From positions 540,884-604,883 of the forward strand of contig NZ_JAASQR010000004.1 of NCBI RefSeq assembly GCF_011762025.1: a DNA stretch of 64,000 nt, in the 5' to 3' direction. Positions within the stretch are counted from its first letter, which is position 1, and each line of letters opens with the position of its first letter. This document shows, one piece after another, positions 49,305 to 57,116 of this stretch. A program made the translations under genes and the position numbers. Source of the stretch: Sphingobium vermicomposti (GTDB lineage: Bacteria > Pseudomonadota > Alphaproteobacteria > Sphingomonadales > Sphingomonadaceae). Under the pieces are notes generated by a model. That model made no database searches, was not told the DNA's origin, and worked only from the letters and a program-made list of their open reading frames with translations.

Positions 49305-50165
49305 ATGGCAAATGAGCCGCTCATCAGGCCGATCGAGGCCGCGCCGGATTGGACCGTGCCGCAGGACTGGGACGCCTATACGCCGCAGGACCATGCCATG
49401 TGGGACAGGCTGTTCGAACGGCAGGCCAGCATGCTGCCGGGTCGCGCGGTCAGCGAATTTACCGATGGGCTGGACGTGCTGCGGATGACGCGCAAGGGCA
49501 TTCCCGACTTTGCAGAACTGTCCGACCGGCTGATGAAGCTGACGGGGTGGCAGGTCGTGGCGGTGCCGGGGCTGGTGCCTGACCGGGTGTTTTTCGAACA
49601 TCTGGCAAATCGCCGCTTCGTCGCGGCGCGCTTTATCCGTTCGCCCGAACAGCTGGATTACCTGCAGGAACCGGACGTTTTCCACGATGTGTTTGGGCAT
49701 GTGCCGCTGCTGGCCCACCCAGTGTTCGCCGATTATATGCAGGCCTATGGCGAAGGAGGGCTGAAGGCCGATGGGCTGGGCGCAATCGAATATCTGGCGC
49801 GGCTTTATTGGTATACGGTCGAATTCGGCCTGATCCGGCAGGGCGACGCGCTGAAACTATATGGCGCGGGCATCGTGTCGTCCCATGGCGAGTCGCTGTT
49901 CGCGCTGGACGACGCTTCACCCAACCGGCTGGGCTTTGACCTCAAGCGAGTGATGCGGACCCGATATCGAATCGACGATTATCAGCAGAGCTATTTCGTC
50001 ATCGACAGCTTCGACGACCTGTTGAACCATACGACGCAAATGGACTTCACGCCCCTTTATCGCGAACTTGAGAGCCTGACCGATCTGGACGTCGACACGG
50101 TGCTGCCGGAGGACAAGGTGCTCAACCGGGGCACCCAGGCCTATGTGCGCGCCAAAATGCTTTAG
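49305..50165 (+). CDS. phhA: Phenylalanine 4-monooxygenase
   Basis: The 286-residue protein matches bacterial phenylalanine hydroxylases in length and motifs: PQDWDAYTPQDHAMWDRL near residue 18, the iron His pair in DVFHDVFGHVPLLA near residue 126, and the third ligand Glu in YWYTVEFGLIR near residue 170. It converts phenylalanine to tyrosine with a tetrahydropterin, oxygen and iron. No pterin carbinolamine dehydratase gene lies next to it. It is a single gene between the TPR protein (divergent) and the SDR gene (convergent). Confidence 0.95.
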   Translation: MANEPLIRPIEAAPDWTVPQDWDAYTPQDHAMWDRLFERQASMLPGRAVSEFTDGLDVLRMTRKGIPDFAELSDRLMKLTGWQVVAVPGLVPDRVFFEHLANRRFVAARFIRSPEQLDYLQEPDVFHDVFGHVPLLAHPVFADYMQAYGEGGLKADGLGAIEYLARLYWYTVEFGLIRQGDALKLYGAGIVSSHGESLFALDDASPNRLGFDLKRVMRTRYRIDDYQQSYFVIDSFDDLLNHTTQMDFTPLYRELESLTDLDVDTVLPEDKVLNRGTQAYVRAKML

Positions 50166-50225
50166 CCGAACGGCGCGCCTGCATTTCAACCTGAGTATCG
50201 CGCACAGCGCATCGGAGAAGCACCA

Positions 50226-51005
50226 TCACTGTAATTCGGAAAGCGGCGGGAAAGCGGCCAGGAAAGCGGCATCGACATTTTGCGCCTGCCCGTTGATCGC
50301 CGCCGCGCCCCGACCCAGCAGAAACAGCGCGACTTCCGCGACATGCTGCGCGTCCAGACCGCCGCGATAGGGTGGGTCGGGCAGGTCGGCGGGGTCCGCC
50401 AGCGCCTCAAGCCCCGCGCCGCCGGTCATGCCCGACAGCACCATGCCCGGACATATGGCATTGATGCGCAGCCCGCGCTCCGCAAAAGGCCCGGCGGCGG
50501 AACGGACCAGGCCGATCAGCCCATGTTTGGAAATGGAATAGGCGACGGCTTCCGCAAAGCCGAGCTGAGCGGCGAGCGAGGCGGTGACGACGCAGCTGCC
50601 GCGTGGCCGCAGCCGGGCAAGCGCCTGCTGCACCCCCATGAAGGTGCCGCGCAGATTGACCCCGATCAGCCGGTCGAACAGGTCCAGCCCCACCTGTTCG
50701 AAGGGGATATAGGGTTGAAGGATGCCCGCATTCAGAAAGGCATGGTCGATGCCGCCGAAGCGGTCCGCCGCCGCGTCAAACATGGCGCGATTATCATCCT
50801 GGCTGGCGATGTCGGCGCGGACGGCAATGGCCTCCCCGCCTGCCTCTTCGATCAGCTGGACGGTGCGCTGCGCCTGATCGATTACGATGTCGGCAACCAC
50901 CAGCTGCGCGCCCTGGGCAGCCAGCCGCCTGCTCGCGGCCCGGCCAATGCCTGACCCGCCGCCCGTGACGATCGCGACCTTTCCAGCAAAGTCCTCGCCG
51001 CTCAT
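50226..51005 (-). CDS. Short-chain dehydrogenase/reductase (classical SDR)
   Basis: The 259-residue SDR has [19 protein letters not shown] near the N-terminus, HAFLNAGIL near residue 90 (N-A-G), the catalytic Ser in VVTASLAAQLG, Tyr and Lys in YSISKHGLIG near 156, and C-P-G-M-V near 189. NAD is likely because an Asp (V-A-D-I) follows the second strand. The start at 51005 is chosen by a GAGAGGA site; the longer frame to 51074 adds an Arg-rich lead. A 19-bp motif shared with the BVMO gene lies 60 bp upstream (51066-51084), so both may answer to one regulator. Confidence 0.87.
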   Translation of the reverse strand: MSGEDFAGKVAIVTGGGSGIGRAASRRLAAQGAQLVVADIVIDQAQRTVQLIEEAGGEAIAVRADIASQDDNRAMFDAAADRFGGIDHAFLNAGILQPYIPFEQVGLDLFDRLIGVNLRGTFMGVQQALARLRPRGSCVVTASLAAQLGFAEAVAYSISKHGLIGLVRSAAGPFAERGLRINAICPGMVLSGMTGGAGLEALADPADLPDPPYRGGLDAQHVAEVALFLLGRGAAAINGQAQNVDAAFLAAFPPLSELQ

Positions 51006-51065
51006 CAGCCCCGTCCTCTCCCTATTTCTCAAGGCCGACGCTATGCGGGAAGCCGGGTGCCTGCC

Positions 51066-51084
51066 ATCCTCCAATTGGATTAGG
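51066..51084 (-). promoter_or_regulatory. Copy 1 of a 19-bp motif shared by SDR and BVMO promoters
   Basis: The sequence ATCCTCCAATTGGATTAGG lies 60 bp before the SDR start at 51005. A 17-of-19 copy lies 58 bp before the BVMO start. The core CCAATTGG is a palindrome, and each copy is followed on the + strand by a GCGGCCCG element. I read it as a shared operator or activator site. Confidence 0.5.
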
Positions 51085-51094
51085 AATTAAGCGG

Positions 51095-51134
51095 GGCGGC
51101 CCGACCTTTCCCATCAGGCCGCCACCGTTTTTTT
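51095..51134. terminator. GC-rich hairpin with a homopolymer run downstream of the SDR at 51134
   Basis: GGCGGCC (51095-51101) pairs with GGCCGCC (51117-51123), and an 8-base T run follows on the + strand at 51127-51134. On the - strand the order is stop codon, A-run, hairpin, so it looks like the mirror of a classical terminator. It could stop antisense transcripts or act weakly for the SDR gene. Confidence 0.4.
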
Positions 51135-51889
51135 TAGAAGGCGGTCGCGCCGCCATCGATGACCAGCGGGTGCCCCGTTACGAAGCTGGACGCGTCCGAA
51201 CAGAGCCACAGCACCGCCTGCGCAATCTCTTCCGCCTGACCAAGGCGTCCCATCGGCGTCATGGAATCGAGCAGTGCGCGCGTCCCGTCATCCGCCAAAA
51301 GCGGTGCGGTCATGGCGGTTTCGATGACGCCCGGACAGACTGCGTTGACGCGGATTCCCTGCTTCGCCCATTTGAGCGCGCCATGCCGGGTCAGGCCGAC
51401 CACGCCATGTTTGGTCGCGACATAGGCAGGCTGGCCGGAATTGCCCACCAGTCCGTTGATGGACGCGGTGTTGACGATCGCGCCGCCGCCCTGCTCCACC
51501 ATAACCTTGGCTTCTTCACGCATACACATCATCACACCGCTAAGGTTGATGCCAAGCGAACGTTGCCACACATCATCTTCATATTCGTCGGCAGTGATGC
51601 TGTTGATGCCCGCATTGTTGAACGCGCAGTCCAGGCGGCCAAATAATTCAACGGCGGCGGAGACCATTTCCTTCACCTGCTCACCATCGCTGACATCGCA
51701 TCGTTGGAAGGCGGCCCTGCCCCCCTGCTGTTCGATCAGGCCAACGGTTTCGCGGCCACCCGATTCGTTGACGTCGCTGACCAGCACGGATGCGCCCGAT
51801 TGTGCGAACGCCAGCGCGGTGGCCCGACCGATACCCCCGGCTGCCCCTGTCACCAACGCCACCTTACCCTGTAGACCGTAGTCGATCAT
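51134..51889 (-). CDS. Short-chain dehydrogenase/reductase (glucose/3-hydroxysteroid-like SDR)
   Basis: The 251-residue protein has VALVTGAAGGIGRATALAFA at the N-terminus, AFNNAGINS near residue 86, IVNTASINGLVGN (Ser), Tyr and Lys in YVATKHGVVGLTRHG near 153, and a closing F-V-T-G-H-P-L-V-I-D-G-G-A-T. The Asp at S-D-V-N-E after the second strand implies NAD. Family members oxidise secondary alcohols including steroid and sugar alcohols. It follows the BVMO gene by 68 bp with a hairpin between. The start at 51889 has AGGAGAAGGA upstream. Confidence 0.9.
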   Translation of the reverse strand: MIDYGLQGKVALVTGAAGGIGRATALAFAQSGASVLVSDVNESGGRETVGLIEQQGGRAAFQRCDVSDGEQVKEMVSAAVELFGRLDCAFNNAGINSITADEYEDDVWQRSLGINLSGVMMCMREEAKVMVEQGGGAIVNTASINGLVGNSGQPAYVATKHGVVGLTRHGALKWAKQGIRVNAVCPGVIETAMTAPLLADDGTRALLDSMTPMGRLGQAEEIAQAVLWLCSDASSFVTGHPLVIDGGATAF

Positions 51890-51914
51890 TTCCTTCTCCT
51901 TTTCCTGCACGGAA

Positions 51915-51937
51915 ATGCCGCATGGGAGATGCGGCAT
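51915..51937 (-). terminator. Hairpin between BVMO and SDR genes (terminator or attenuator)
   Basis: A 9-bp perfect inverted repeat, ATGCCGCAT (51915-51923) and ATGCGGCAT (51929-51937), with a GGGAG loop, is followed on the - strand by TTTCC. It may cut back transcription from the BVMO gene into the SDR gene. Confidence 0.4.
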
Positions 51938-51957
51938 CGGTTATAATTCGCGCACGC

Positions 51958-53460
51958 TTACCCCGCCGCGCGGGCGCTGTCCTGTTTTGCGTGCATCACA
52001 TAGTCGGCCATGACGGGCGCGGCCATGGCATCGGCAAAAGCCTCATAGCTCCACGGCCAACTGGACGGCACGCCCGTCGCGTCGAGATACCAGCTGCTGC
52101 AGCCAGAACCGAAGATGGTCGATCGCGCGGCGGCAATGCGCCTTTCCTCATAGTCCGCATGGGCCTGAACGCTCGGTTCGATACTGTCCGCCTCCCCCCG
52201 CCGCAGCGGTTCGAGCAGATGGCCGATATAGTCCCATTGCCGTTCGGCGATGTCGATCAGCGAGAAATTGCCGACAGGGCCAGTGGGACCGTTTAGCATG
52301 AAGAAATTGGGGAATCCGGGGATCGCCACCGCATAATAAGCGGTGGGCCGCACTGACCATGCATCGTCCAGTGACAGCCCGTCCCGGCCCAGCACGGTGG
52401 TCGGGCGGATGAAGCGGTCGGCATGAAAGCCGGTCGCCAGCACCAGCGTGTCGAGCGCATGGAGCCTGCCGTCCGCCATCCGCACGCCTGCCGGTTCGAC
52501 GCGGGCGATAGCTTCGCGTTCCACCTCTACATTGGGCTGCTGGACCGCGTCATAATAGCTCCAGCTATAGATCAGCCGCTTGCATGCGGCGCGATAATTG
52601 GGGCGCAGTTTCTCGCGCAGCACCGGGTCGCTGACGCTGTTTTCCAGATTGTCGAGGCACAGCTGTTCGATCGCGGCAATTTCTGGCCCGTGCGTGTCGG
52701 TTATCGCGTGGGTGAAGCGGTGGATGGCATCCCAATAATCCTTGTCGTTGCGGATCGCGTCGATCAGCGCCGGGTCGCGGCGGAAGGCTTCGCGCTCTTC
52801 ATCGCTATATTGGAAATAGGGGACGGGCATGATCCATTGGGGCGACCGCTGGAAATGCACCAGTTGCGCCGCGCGGGACTGAAGCGCGGTGACGATCTGC
52901 ACCCCGGTCGATCCGTTGCCGATGATGCCCACGCGCGCGCCATCCACCGGCGCGTCGTCCCGCCAGCGGGCGCTGTGGAGCGCGGTCCCGGCGAAGCTGT
53001 CCAACCCTTCGATATCGGGCATTCGCGGGTGATGCAGCACACCGGACGCGGCGATGACGATGTCGGCCACCACCCTTTCCCCGGTCGAAAGGTCAAGGCG
53101 CCAGATATTGTCGCCTTCATCCCAGACACAGGATGTCACCTCCGCCCCGAAGCGGATATGCGGCATCACCCCATATTTTTCGGCAGTGCGTTCGAAATAG
53201 GTCTGAATTTCCGCACCCTTTGCATAATAGGCCTGCCATTCGGCATAGGGTTCGAAACTATATGTATAGGCATGGGCCGGGACGTCGCAGGTCAGGCCCG
53301 GATAGCGATTTTCCCGCCAGGTGCCGCCCAGCCGACCCGCCTTTTCATAGACGGTGAACTGCTCGCCGGCCTGATGCAGGCGGATGGCCGCCAATATGCC
53401 TGCCATGCCCGCACCGATGATGGCGTAACGCAATCCATTGCGGTTCTGGTGGTGAGACAC
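51958..53460 (-). CDS. Flavin-containing Baeyer-Villiger-type monooxygenase
   Basis: This 500-residue protein has an N-terminal FAD site YAIIGAGMAGILAAIRLHQAG near residue 13, GRLGGTWRENRYPGLTCDVP and an NADPH site VGIIGNGSTGVQIV near residue 182. The fingerprint FAGTALHSARW (close to FxGxxxHxxxW) is in the linker near residue 162. I start at GTG 53460 because an AGGAG site lies just before it and the gene then begins MSHHQNRNG. An ATG at 53481 in the same frame has no such site. It inserts oxygen next to ketones or oxidises similar groups. It lies divergent from a PYROXD2-like gene, with an operator-like palindrome between. Confidence 0.88.
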   Translation of the reverse strand: MSHHQNRNGLRYAIIGAGMAGILAAIRLHQAGEQFTVYEKAGRLGGTWRENRYPGLTCDVPAHAYTYSFEPYAEWQAYYAKGAEIQTYFERTAEKYGVMPHIRFGAEVTSCVWDEGDNIWRLDLSTGERVVADIVIAASGVLHHPRMPDIEGLDSFAGTALHSARWRDDAPVDGARVGIIGNGSTGVQIVTALQSRAAQLVHFQRSPQWIMPVPYFQYSDEEREAFRRDPALIDAIRNDKDYWDAIHRFTHAITDTHGPEIAAIEQLCLDNLENSVSDPVLREKLRPNYRAACKRLIYSWSYYDAVQQPNVEVEREAIARVEPAGVRMADGRLHALDTLVLATGFHADRFIRPTTVLGRDGLSLDDAWSVRPTAYYAVAIPGFPNFFMLNGPTGPVGNFSLIDIAERQWDYIGHLLEPLRRGEADSIEPSVQAHADYEERRIAAARSTIFGSGCSSWYLDATGVPSSWPWSYEAFADAMAAPVMADYVMHAKQDSARAAG

Positions 53461-53518
53461 GTTACTCTCCTGCTGCGTCATTATGCCGTCGACCATGTCG
53501 GCTGGAGCAGCGGCCCGC

Positions 53519-53537
53519 ATCCTACAAATGGATTAGG
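53519..53537 (-). promoter_or_regulatory. Copy 2 of the 19-bp motif, upstream of the BVMO gene
   Basis: ATCCTACAAATGGATTAGG matches the copy at 51066-51084 in 17 of 19 bases. It lies 58 bp from the GTG start of the BVMO gene, nearly the same distance as in the SDR promoter, and is also followed by GCGGCCCG. The similar spacing supports both the motif and the GTG start choice. Confidence 0.5.
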
Positions 53538-53591
53538 GCGGCCCGTCCGACGCGGGACCTGTGCAGCCGGTTGCCGTCCCACGCCAAGCTG

Positions 53592-53607
53592 TTATACGGT
53601 CGTATAA
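53592..53607. promoter_or_regulatory. 16-bp palindrome in the BVMO / PYROXD2-like divergent promoter
   Basis: TTATACG-GT-CGTATAA forms a symmetric 7-bp inverted repeat with a 2-base spacer, 64 bp before the PYROXD2-like start and about 130 bp from the BVMO start. This is the shape of a TetR or similar repressor site. The TATAA half could also overlap a -10 element. No TetR gene is adjacent in the window. Confidence 0.5.
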
Positions 53608-53670
53608 ATTATCAGCCTTAAAAAAGGCGGCAACCACCATGTACGACCATTTTGTCGCGGAGAGTGAAGG

Positions 53671-55302
53671 GTGAGCGGCGTTTATGACGCCGTCATCATC
53701 GGCGGCGGGCATAATGGGCTGGTCTGTGCATTCTATCTGGCACGCGCGGGATACAAGGTCCGCATATTGGAACGGCGCGCCATCATAGGCGGCACGGCGG
53801 CGACGGAAGAATTCCACCCCGGTTTCCGCAATTCCGTCGCCAGCTACACCGTCAGCCTGCTGCAACCCAAAGTCATAAGCGACATGAAGCTGGCCGATCA
53901 TGGTTATCGCGTGATCGAACGACCGATCGCCAATTTCCTGCCGCAGCCCGATGGCGGCTATTTGAAAGTCGGCGGCGGGCTGGAGCGGACACAGGCGGCG
54001 TTCGCGAAATTCAACCGGCGGGATGCGGCCGCCCTGCCCGCCTATATCGACATGCTAGACGGCGCTGCCGACGTGCTGCGCGCGCTGGCGCTCAAGGCTC
54101 CCCCCAATGCAGGCGGCGGGCTGTCGATGGTGATGGCGGCGATCGATCAGGGACGGCAGATCGCACGCCTGCCGGTCGAGCGGCAGCGTGATATTCTGGG
54201 CCTGTTCACCAAATCCGCGCGGGAACTGCTGGATGGCTGGTTCGAAAGCGAAGCGGTGAAGGCACCCTTTGGCTTTGACGCCGTCGTCGGCAACTATGCG
54301 TCGCCCGACGCGCCGGGTAGCGCCTATGTGCTGCTGCACCATGTTTTCGGCCAAGTGAACGGACGCAAGGGCGTATGGGGCCATTGCGTCGGCGGCATGG
54401 GCGCGATCACGCAGATCATGGCGCGGATCGTCACCGGCATGGGCGTGGAGATCAGCCTGGAATCGCCGGTCTCATCCGTGCTGACGGACGATGGCCGCGC
54501 CGTCGGGGTGCGGTTGGAAGGCGGCGGGGAAGTGATGGGCCGATCCATCATCGCCAATGTCGGACCCAAGCTGCTTTACGAACGGATGATCGACCCCGGC
54601 GACCTGCCGCCCGACTTTCGCAAGCGAATCGCGGCCTTCAAAACCGCGTCGGGGACGTTCCGCATGAATGTCGCGCTGTCGGCTCCCCCCAGCTTTGCCT
54701 GCCTGCCGGGCATGGGCGAGCATCTGCAATCGGGCATCATTATCGCGCCGACACTCGACTATATGGATCGGGCGTTCACCGACGCGCGGCGCGAAGGATG
54801 GTCACGCGCGCCCATCGTGGAGATGCTGGTGCCATCGACGGTGGATGACAGCCTGGCGCCACCCGGACTGCATGTCGCCAGCCTGTTTTGCCAGCAATTC
54901 GCCCCGGTCCTGCCGCCGGGGCCGGATGGCCGCCCCCGCAGCTGGGACGACGAAAGGGAAGCGGCGGCGGATCATGTGATCGCGACGGTGGACACTCATG
55001 CGCCCGGCTTTGCGCGGTCGGTCATCGCGCGACAGATACTGTCACCCGTTGATCTTGAACGCATATTCGGCCTGGTGGGTGGCGACATCATGCATGGGCA
55101 GATGACGCTGGACCAGCTTTGGGCGGCCCGTCCGGTGCTGGGCCACGGTGCCTATCGGGGGCCGATGGAGGGCCTGTATATGTGCGGCGCGGGGACGCAT
55201 CCGGGCGGCGGCGTCACCGGCGCGCCGGGCCATAATGCGGCGCGTGCGGTGCTTGCCGATCATGCCGGGCTTGGCCGATGGCTCCGGTCGCGATACAGAT
55301 AG
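53671..55302 (+). CDS. FAD-dependent phytoene-desaturase-like oxidoreductase (PYROXD2-like)
   Basis: The 543-residue protein starts with a clean dinucleotide fold DAVIIGGGHNGLVCAFYLAR near residue 6, and ends with the family signature M-C-G-A-G-T-H-P-G-G-G-V-T-G-A-P-G-H-N-A-A. This places it with the phytoene desaturase/PYROXD2 group rather than true carotenoid desaturases. Substrates of these proteins are poorly known. The start is GTG at 53671, preceded by GGAGAGTGAAGG. It is divergent from the BVMO gene and may share control by the palindrome at 53592. Confidence 0.86.
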   Translation: MSGVYDAVIIGGGHNGLVCAFYLARAGYKVRILERRAIIGGTAATEEFHPGFRNSVASYTVSLLQPKVISDMKLADHGYRVIERPIANFLPQPDGGYLKVGGGLERTQAAFAKFNRRDAAALPAYIDMLDGAADVLRALALKAPPNAGGGLSMVMAAIDQGRQIARLPVERQRDILGLFTKSARELLDGWFESEAVKAPFGFDAVVGNYASPDAPGSAYVLLHHVFGQVNGRKGVWGHCVGGMGAITQIMARIVTGMGVEISLESPVSSVLTDDGRAVGVRLEGGGEVMGRSIIANVGPKLLYERMIDPGDLPPDFRKRIAAFKTASGTFRMNVALSAPPSFACLPGMGEHLQSGIIIAPTLDYMDRAFTDARREGWSRAPIVEMLVPSTVDDSLAPPGLHVASLFCQQFAPVLPPGPDGRPRSWDDEREAAADHVIATVDTHAPGFARSVIARQILSPVDLERIFGLVGGDIMHGQMTLDQLWAARPVLGHGAYRGPMEGLYMCGAGTHPGGGVTGAPGHNAARAVLADHAGLGRWLRSRYR

Positions 55303-55415
55303 GTCGCGACGCGCCTCTTTCGATAGGTCGCCGCGATTGAAAATGCTGCAAAAGCGGGCTGGTTGAGCGCGCTAAGACAAGGTATGACGCGTCGTCCATG
55401 AAAGGGAGATCATCT

Positions 55416-55691
55416 ATGAACAACACCGAACTCGCCGAAAGCATCGCTGCCGAGCATGGCCTGACCAAGGCTGACGCGCGGAAATATGTCGATGGCGTAT
55501 TTTCCGCGATCGCCGGCGCTGCCGCCAAGGGTCAAGAAGTTTCGCTGAACGGTTTTGGGAAGTTCAAGGTCAAGGACCAGCCCGCACGCGAAGGTCGCAA
55601 CCCGTCCACCGGCGCGACCATCCAGATCGCTGCGTCCAAGAAGCTGACCTTCACGCCTGCCAAGGCGGTCAAGGACCAGCTGAACGGCTGA
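55416..55691 (+). CDS. hup: HU family DNA-binding protein
   Basis: The 91-residue protein is a typical HU subunit: N-N-T-E-L-A-E-S-I-A at the start, and the HU signature around GFGKFKVKDQPAREGRNPST (residues 48-67), with the Arg-rich arm that intercalates DNA and P-A-K-A-V-K-D at the end. The ATG at 55416 has AAAGGGAG upstream; an earlier in-frame ATG at 55398 is less likely. It bends and compacts DNA and can assist origin opening. It is followed by strong hairpins including a classic terminator and sits about 2.5 kb from the origin candidate. Confidence 0.95.
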   Translation: MNNTELAESIAAEHGLTKADARKYVDGVFSAIAGAAAKGQEVSLNGFGKFKVKDQPAREGRNPSTGATIQIAASKKLTFTPAKAVKDQLNG

Positions 55692-55855
55692 TTTTGGGCG
55701 CGCGCGCGATCGCCCCAGGGCGGTTGCGCGCGACGCAATCCAAAATCCATATTCGACAATTGCGGAAAGGATGCTGGCAGGCCACATGCGCCCTGCCTTT
55801 CAGGCATCCTCTCCTAAAACTCAGTAGGCCGGTCGAAAGATCGGCCTTTTTTTTT
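55692..55855 (+). ncRNA. Structured HU 3' region: three consecutive hairpins (3' UTR or small RNA candidate)
   Basis: In 164 bases after the HU stop three stems follow one another. The first is a 14-bp stem with two wobbles at 55701-55714/55719-55732 with a CCAG loop. The second is a two-part stem, AGGATGC with GCATCCT (55768-55774/55804-55810) enclosing GGCAGG with CCTGCC (55776-55781/55792-55797). The third is the terminator at 55826. No reading frame is evident. It could be the HU 3' UTR or a stable small RNA released from it. Confidence 0.35.
55826..55855 (+). terminator. Rho-independent terminator after HU
   Basis: AGGCCGGTC (55826-55834), GAAA tetraloop, GATCGGCCT (55839-55847), a 9-bp stem with one wobble, then a run of nine T. 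This is the clearest terminator in the window. Confidence 0.9.
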
Positions 55856-56110
55856 CGTCCGGGCGTTTGTTCGTGATGCGGGGAATTGGTCGGAACGTTA
55901 AATTTATATTCGGGCAGTCCCCACTGCGAAGTCGACATCGATGAAGTGAAGTGCCGCAGAAAATTGTGCCATTCATAGTAAATCTGCAGAAGAAAAAGCC
56001 GCGATGTCCATCAACAGGACAGGCTGCGCCCATTCTTGTCGGGAGATAGATTTACATTTTCGATCAAACAGCGCACAAGATGCGCGCATCATTCTTTTCC
56101 TGGGGGAAGC
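55856..56110 (+). promoter_or_regulatory. 255-bp leader/promoter region of the MucR-type gene
   Basis: No reading frame is seen between the HU terminator and the MucR start. An AT-rich stretch at about 55897-55910 (GTTAAATTTATATT) is the likely promoter, so the transcript would carry a leader of up to about 200 bases. This is long enough for autoregulation, which is known for MucR/Ros proteins. Confidence 0.35.
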
Positions 56111-56776
56111 ATGCCAATGTCTGAGAACATGTCGCCTGATATCACTACGCTCACTGTCGAACTGTTGAGCGCATTTGTCTCCAACAATTCCATACCGAGC
56201 GAAGGCCTGGCCGATTTGATCCGGTCAACGCGCGCGGCCTTGACTGAAACGCTGCAGGCCAATCCTGCCGAAGCACAGGCGGCAACTTACACGCCCGCCG
56301 TCTCCGCCCGTAAAAGCCTGTCGTCGCCCGATCATATTTTGAGCATGATCGACGGGAAGCCCTACAAGACGCTCAAGCGGCACCTGGCAACCCATGGTCT
56401 GTCGCCCGATCAATATCGTGAGCGCTATAATCTGCCCAAATCCTATCCGCTGGTTGCGCCCAGCTATTCCGAAGCCCGGCGCGCCGTCGCGACCAAGCTG
56501 GGTCTGGGTCGCAAGCCCACGGCGAAATCGGCTGCCGCTAAGGCCCCGGCTGCCGCCGCCGCCGCGCCTGCCCCTTCGGCGGCGGCTGTAGCGGCCCCGG
56601 CCAAGTCACCTGCGAAAAAGGCGGGCAAGCCGGCTGCCAAGAGTGAGGCCAAGGCGGCTCCGACGAAATCAGCAGGGGCTAAATCGGCACCGGCCAAACC
56701 GGCACAGCCACGCCGAGCAAAGGCAAAGGCGGCGAAGGCTGCGCCCGCCGCCGCAACGGGCGGTGACAAAGGCTAA
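56111..56776 (+). CDS. MucR/Ros family regulator lacking the zinc-binding Cys, with a Lys/Ala/Pro-rich tail
   Basis: The first 140 residues match MucR/Ros: a helical oligomerisation part, then K-T-L-K-R-H-L-A-T-H-G-L-S-P-D-Q-Y-R and P-L-V-A-P-S-Y-S-E-A-R-R. The Ros zinc Cys pair is missing (the first appears as Ser in H-I-L-S-M-I-D-G-K), as in zinc-less MucR-type homologues of rhizobia. After residue 140 comes a tail of about 80 residues rich in Ala, Lys and Pro (repeated A-K-A-A-P, A-P-A-K-P), like histone H1-type tails. It probably acts as an H-NS-like nucleoid protein or regulator. The start at 56111 follows GGGGGAAGC; 56117 is an alternative. Confidence 0.87.
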   Translation: MPMSENMSPDITTLTVELLSAFVSNNSIPSEGLADLIRSTRAALTETLQANPAEAQAATYTPAVSARKSLSSPDHILSMIDGKPYKTLKRHLATHGLSPDQYRERYNLPKSYPLVAPSYSEARRAVATKLGLGRKPTAKSAAAKAPAAAAAAPAPSAAAVAAPAKSPAKKAGKPAAKSEAKAAPTKSAGAKSAPAKPAQPRRAKAKAAKAAPAAATGGDKG

Positions 56777-56806
56777 GTTGCTTTCATAGTAAGGGAACGG
56801 GTTTCG

Positions 56807-56840
56807 GGGCCGCTGCATGCAGATGCAGTGGCCCTTTGCT
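56807..56840 (+). terminator. Rho-independent terminator after the MucR-type gene
   Basis: GGGCCGCTGCAT (56807-56818) pairs with ATGCAGTGGCCC (56823-56834), a 12-bp stem with one wobble and a GCAG loop, followed by TTTGCTT. It ends the MucR transcript. Confidence 0.75.
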
Positions 56841-57116
56841 TGTGGAAAAGAGCGCGCTGTCATCGCCTTGGGTTCTGAAGGCTATTGGCCTGTTCCTCCT
56901 GTTCCGTCGGAGCGCAAGGGGACTTGCGAAGCGGCGATTGGTCCGGCATCATCGTTGCACAAGGGCCCCTGAAGAAGTGAGCCTTTCGCCAGGATCAGGG
57001 CGAACGAGGGAAAGTCATTTGCTCTAACGCACCCCTCCCCCGGTTATTTGCATGATATTAGACGATGTAACCAACCAGTGCTTTTGGTTACATGGATATT
57101 GCGCTATTCCTTGAAA
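56841..57116. other. 276-bp intergenic stretch (with the adjoining terminator a 340-bp gap) carrying a 10-bp inverted repeat near its right end
   Basis: No gene-like frame is visible. At 57065-57074 and 57084-57093 lies a perfect inverted repeat, ATGTAACCAA and TTGGTTACAT, spaced by 9 bases and about 25 bp before the start of the next gene. This is a well-placed operator for autoregulation of that gene. The rest is ordinary high-GC sequence. Confidence 0.5.
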
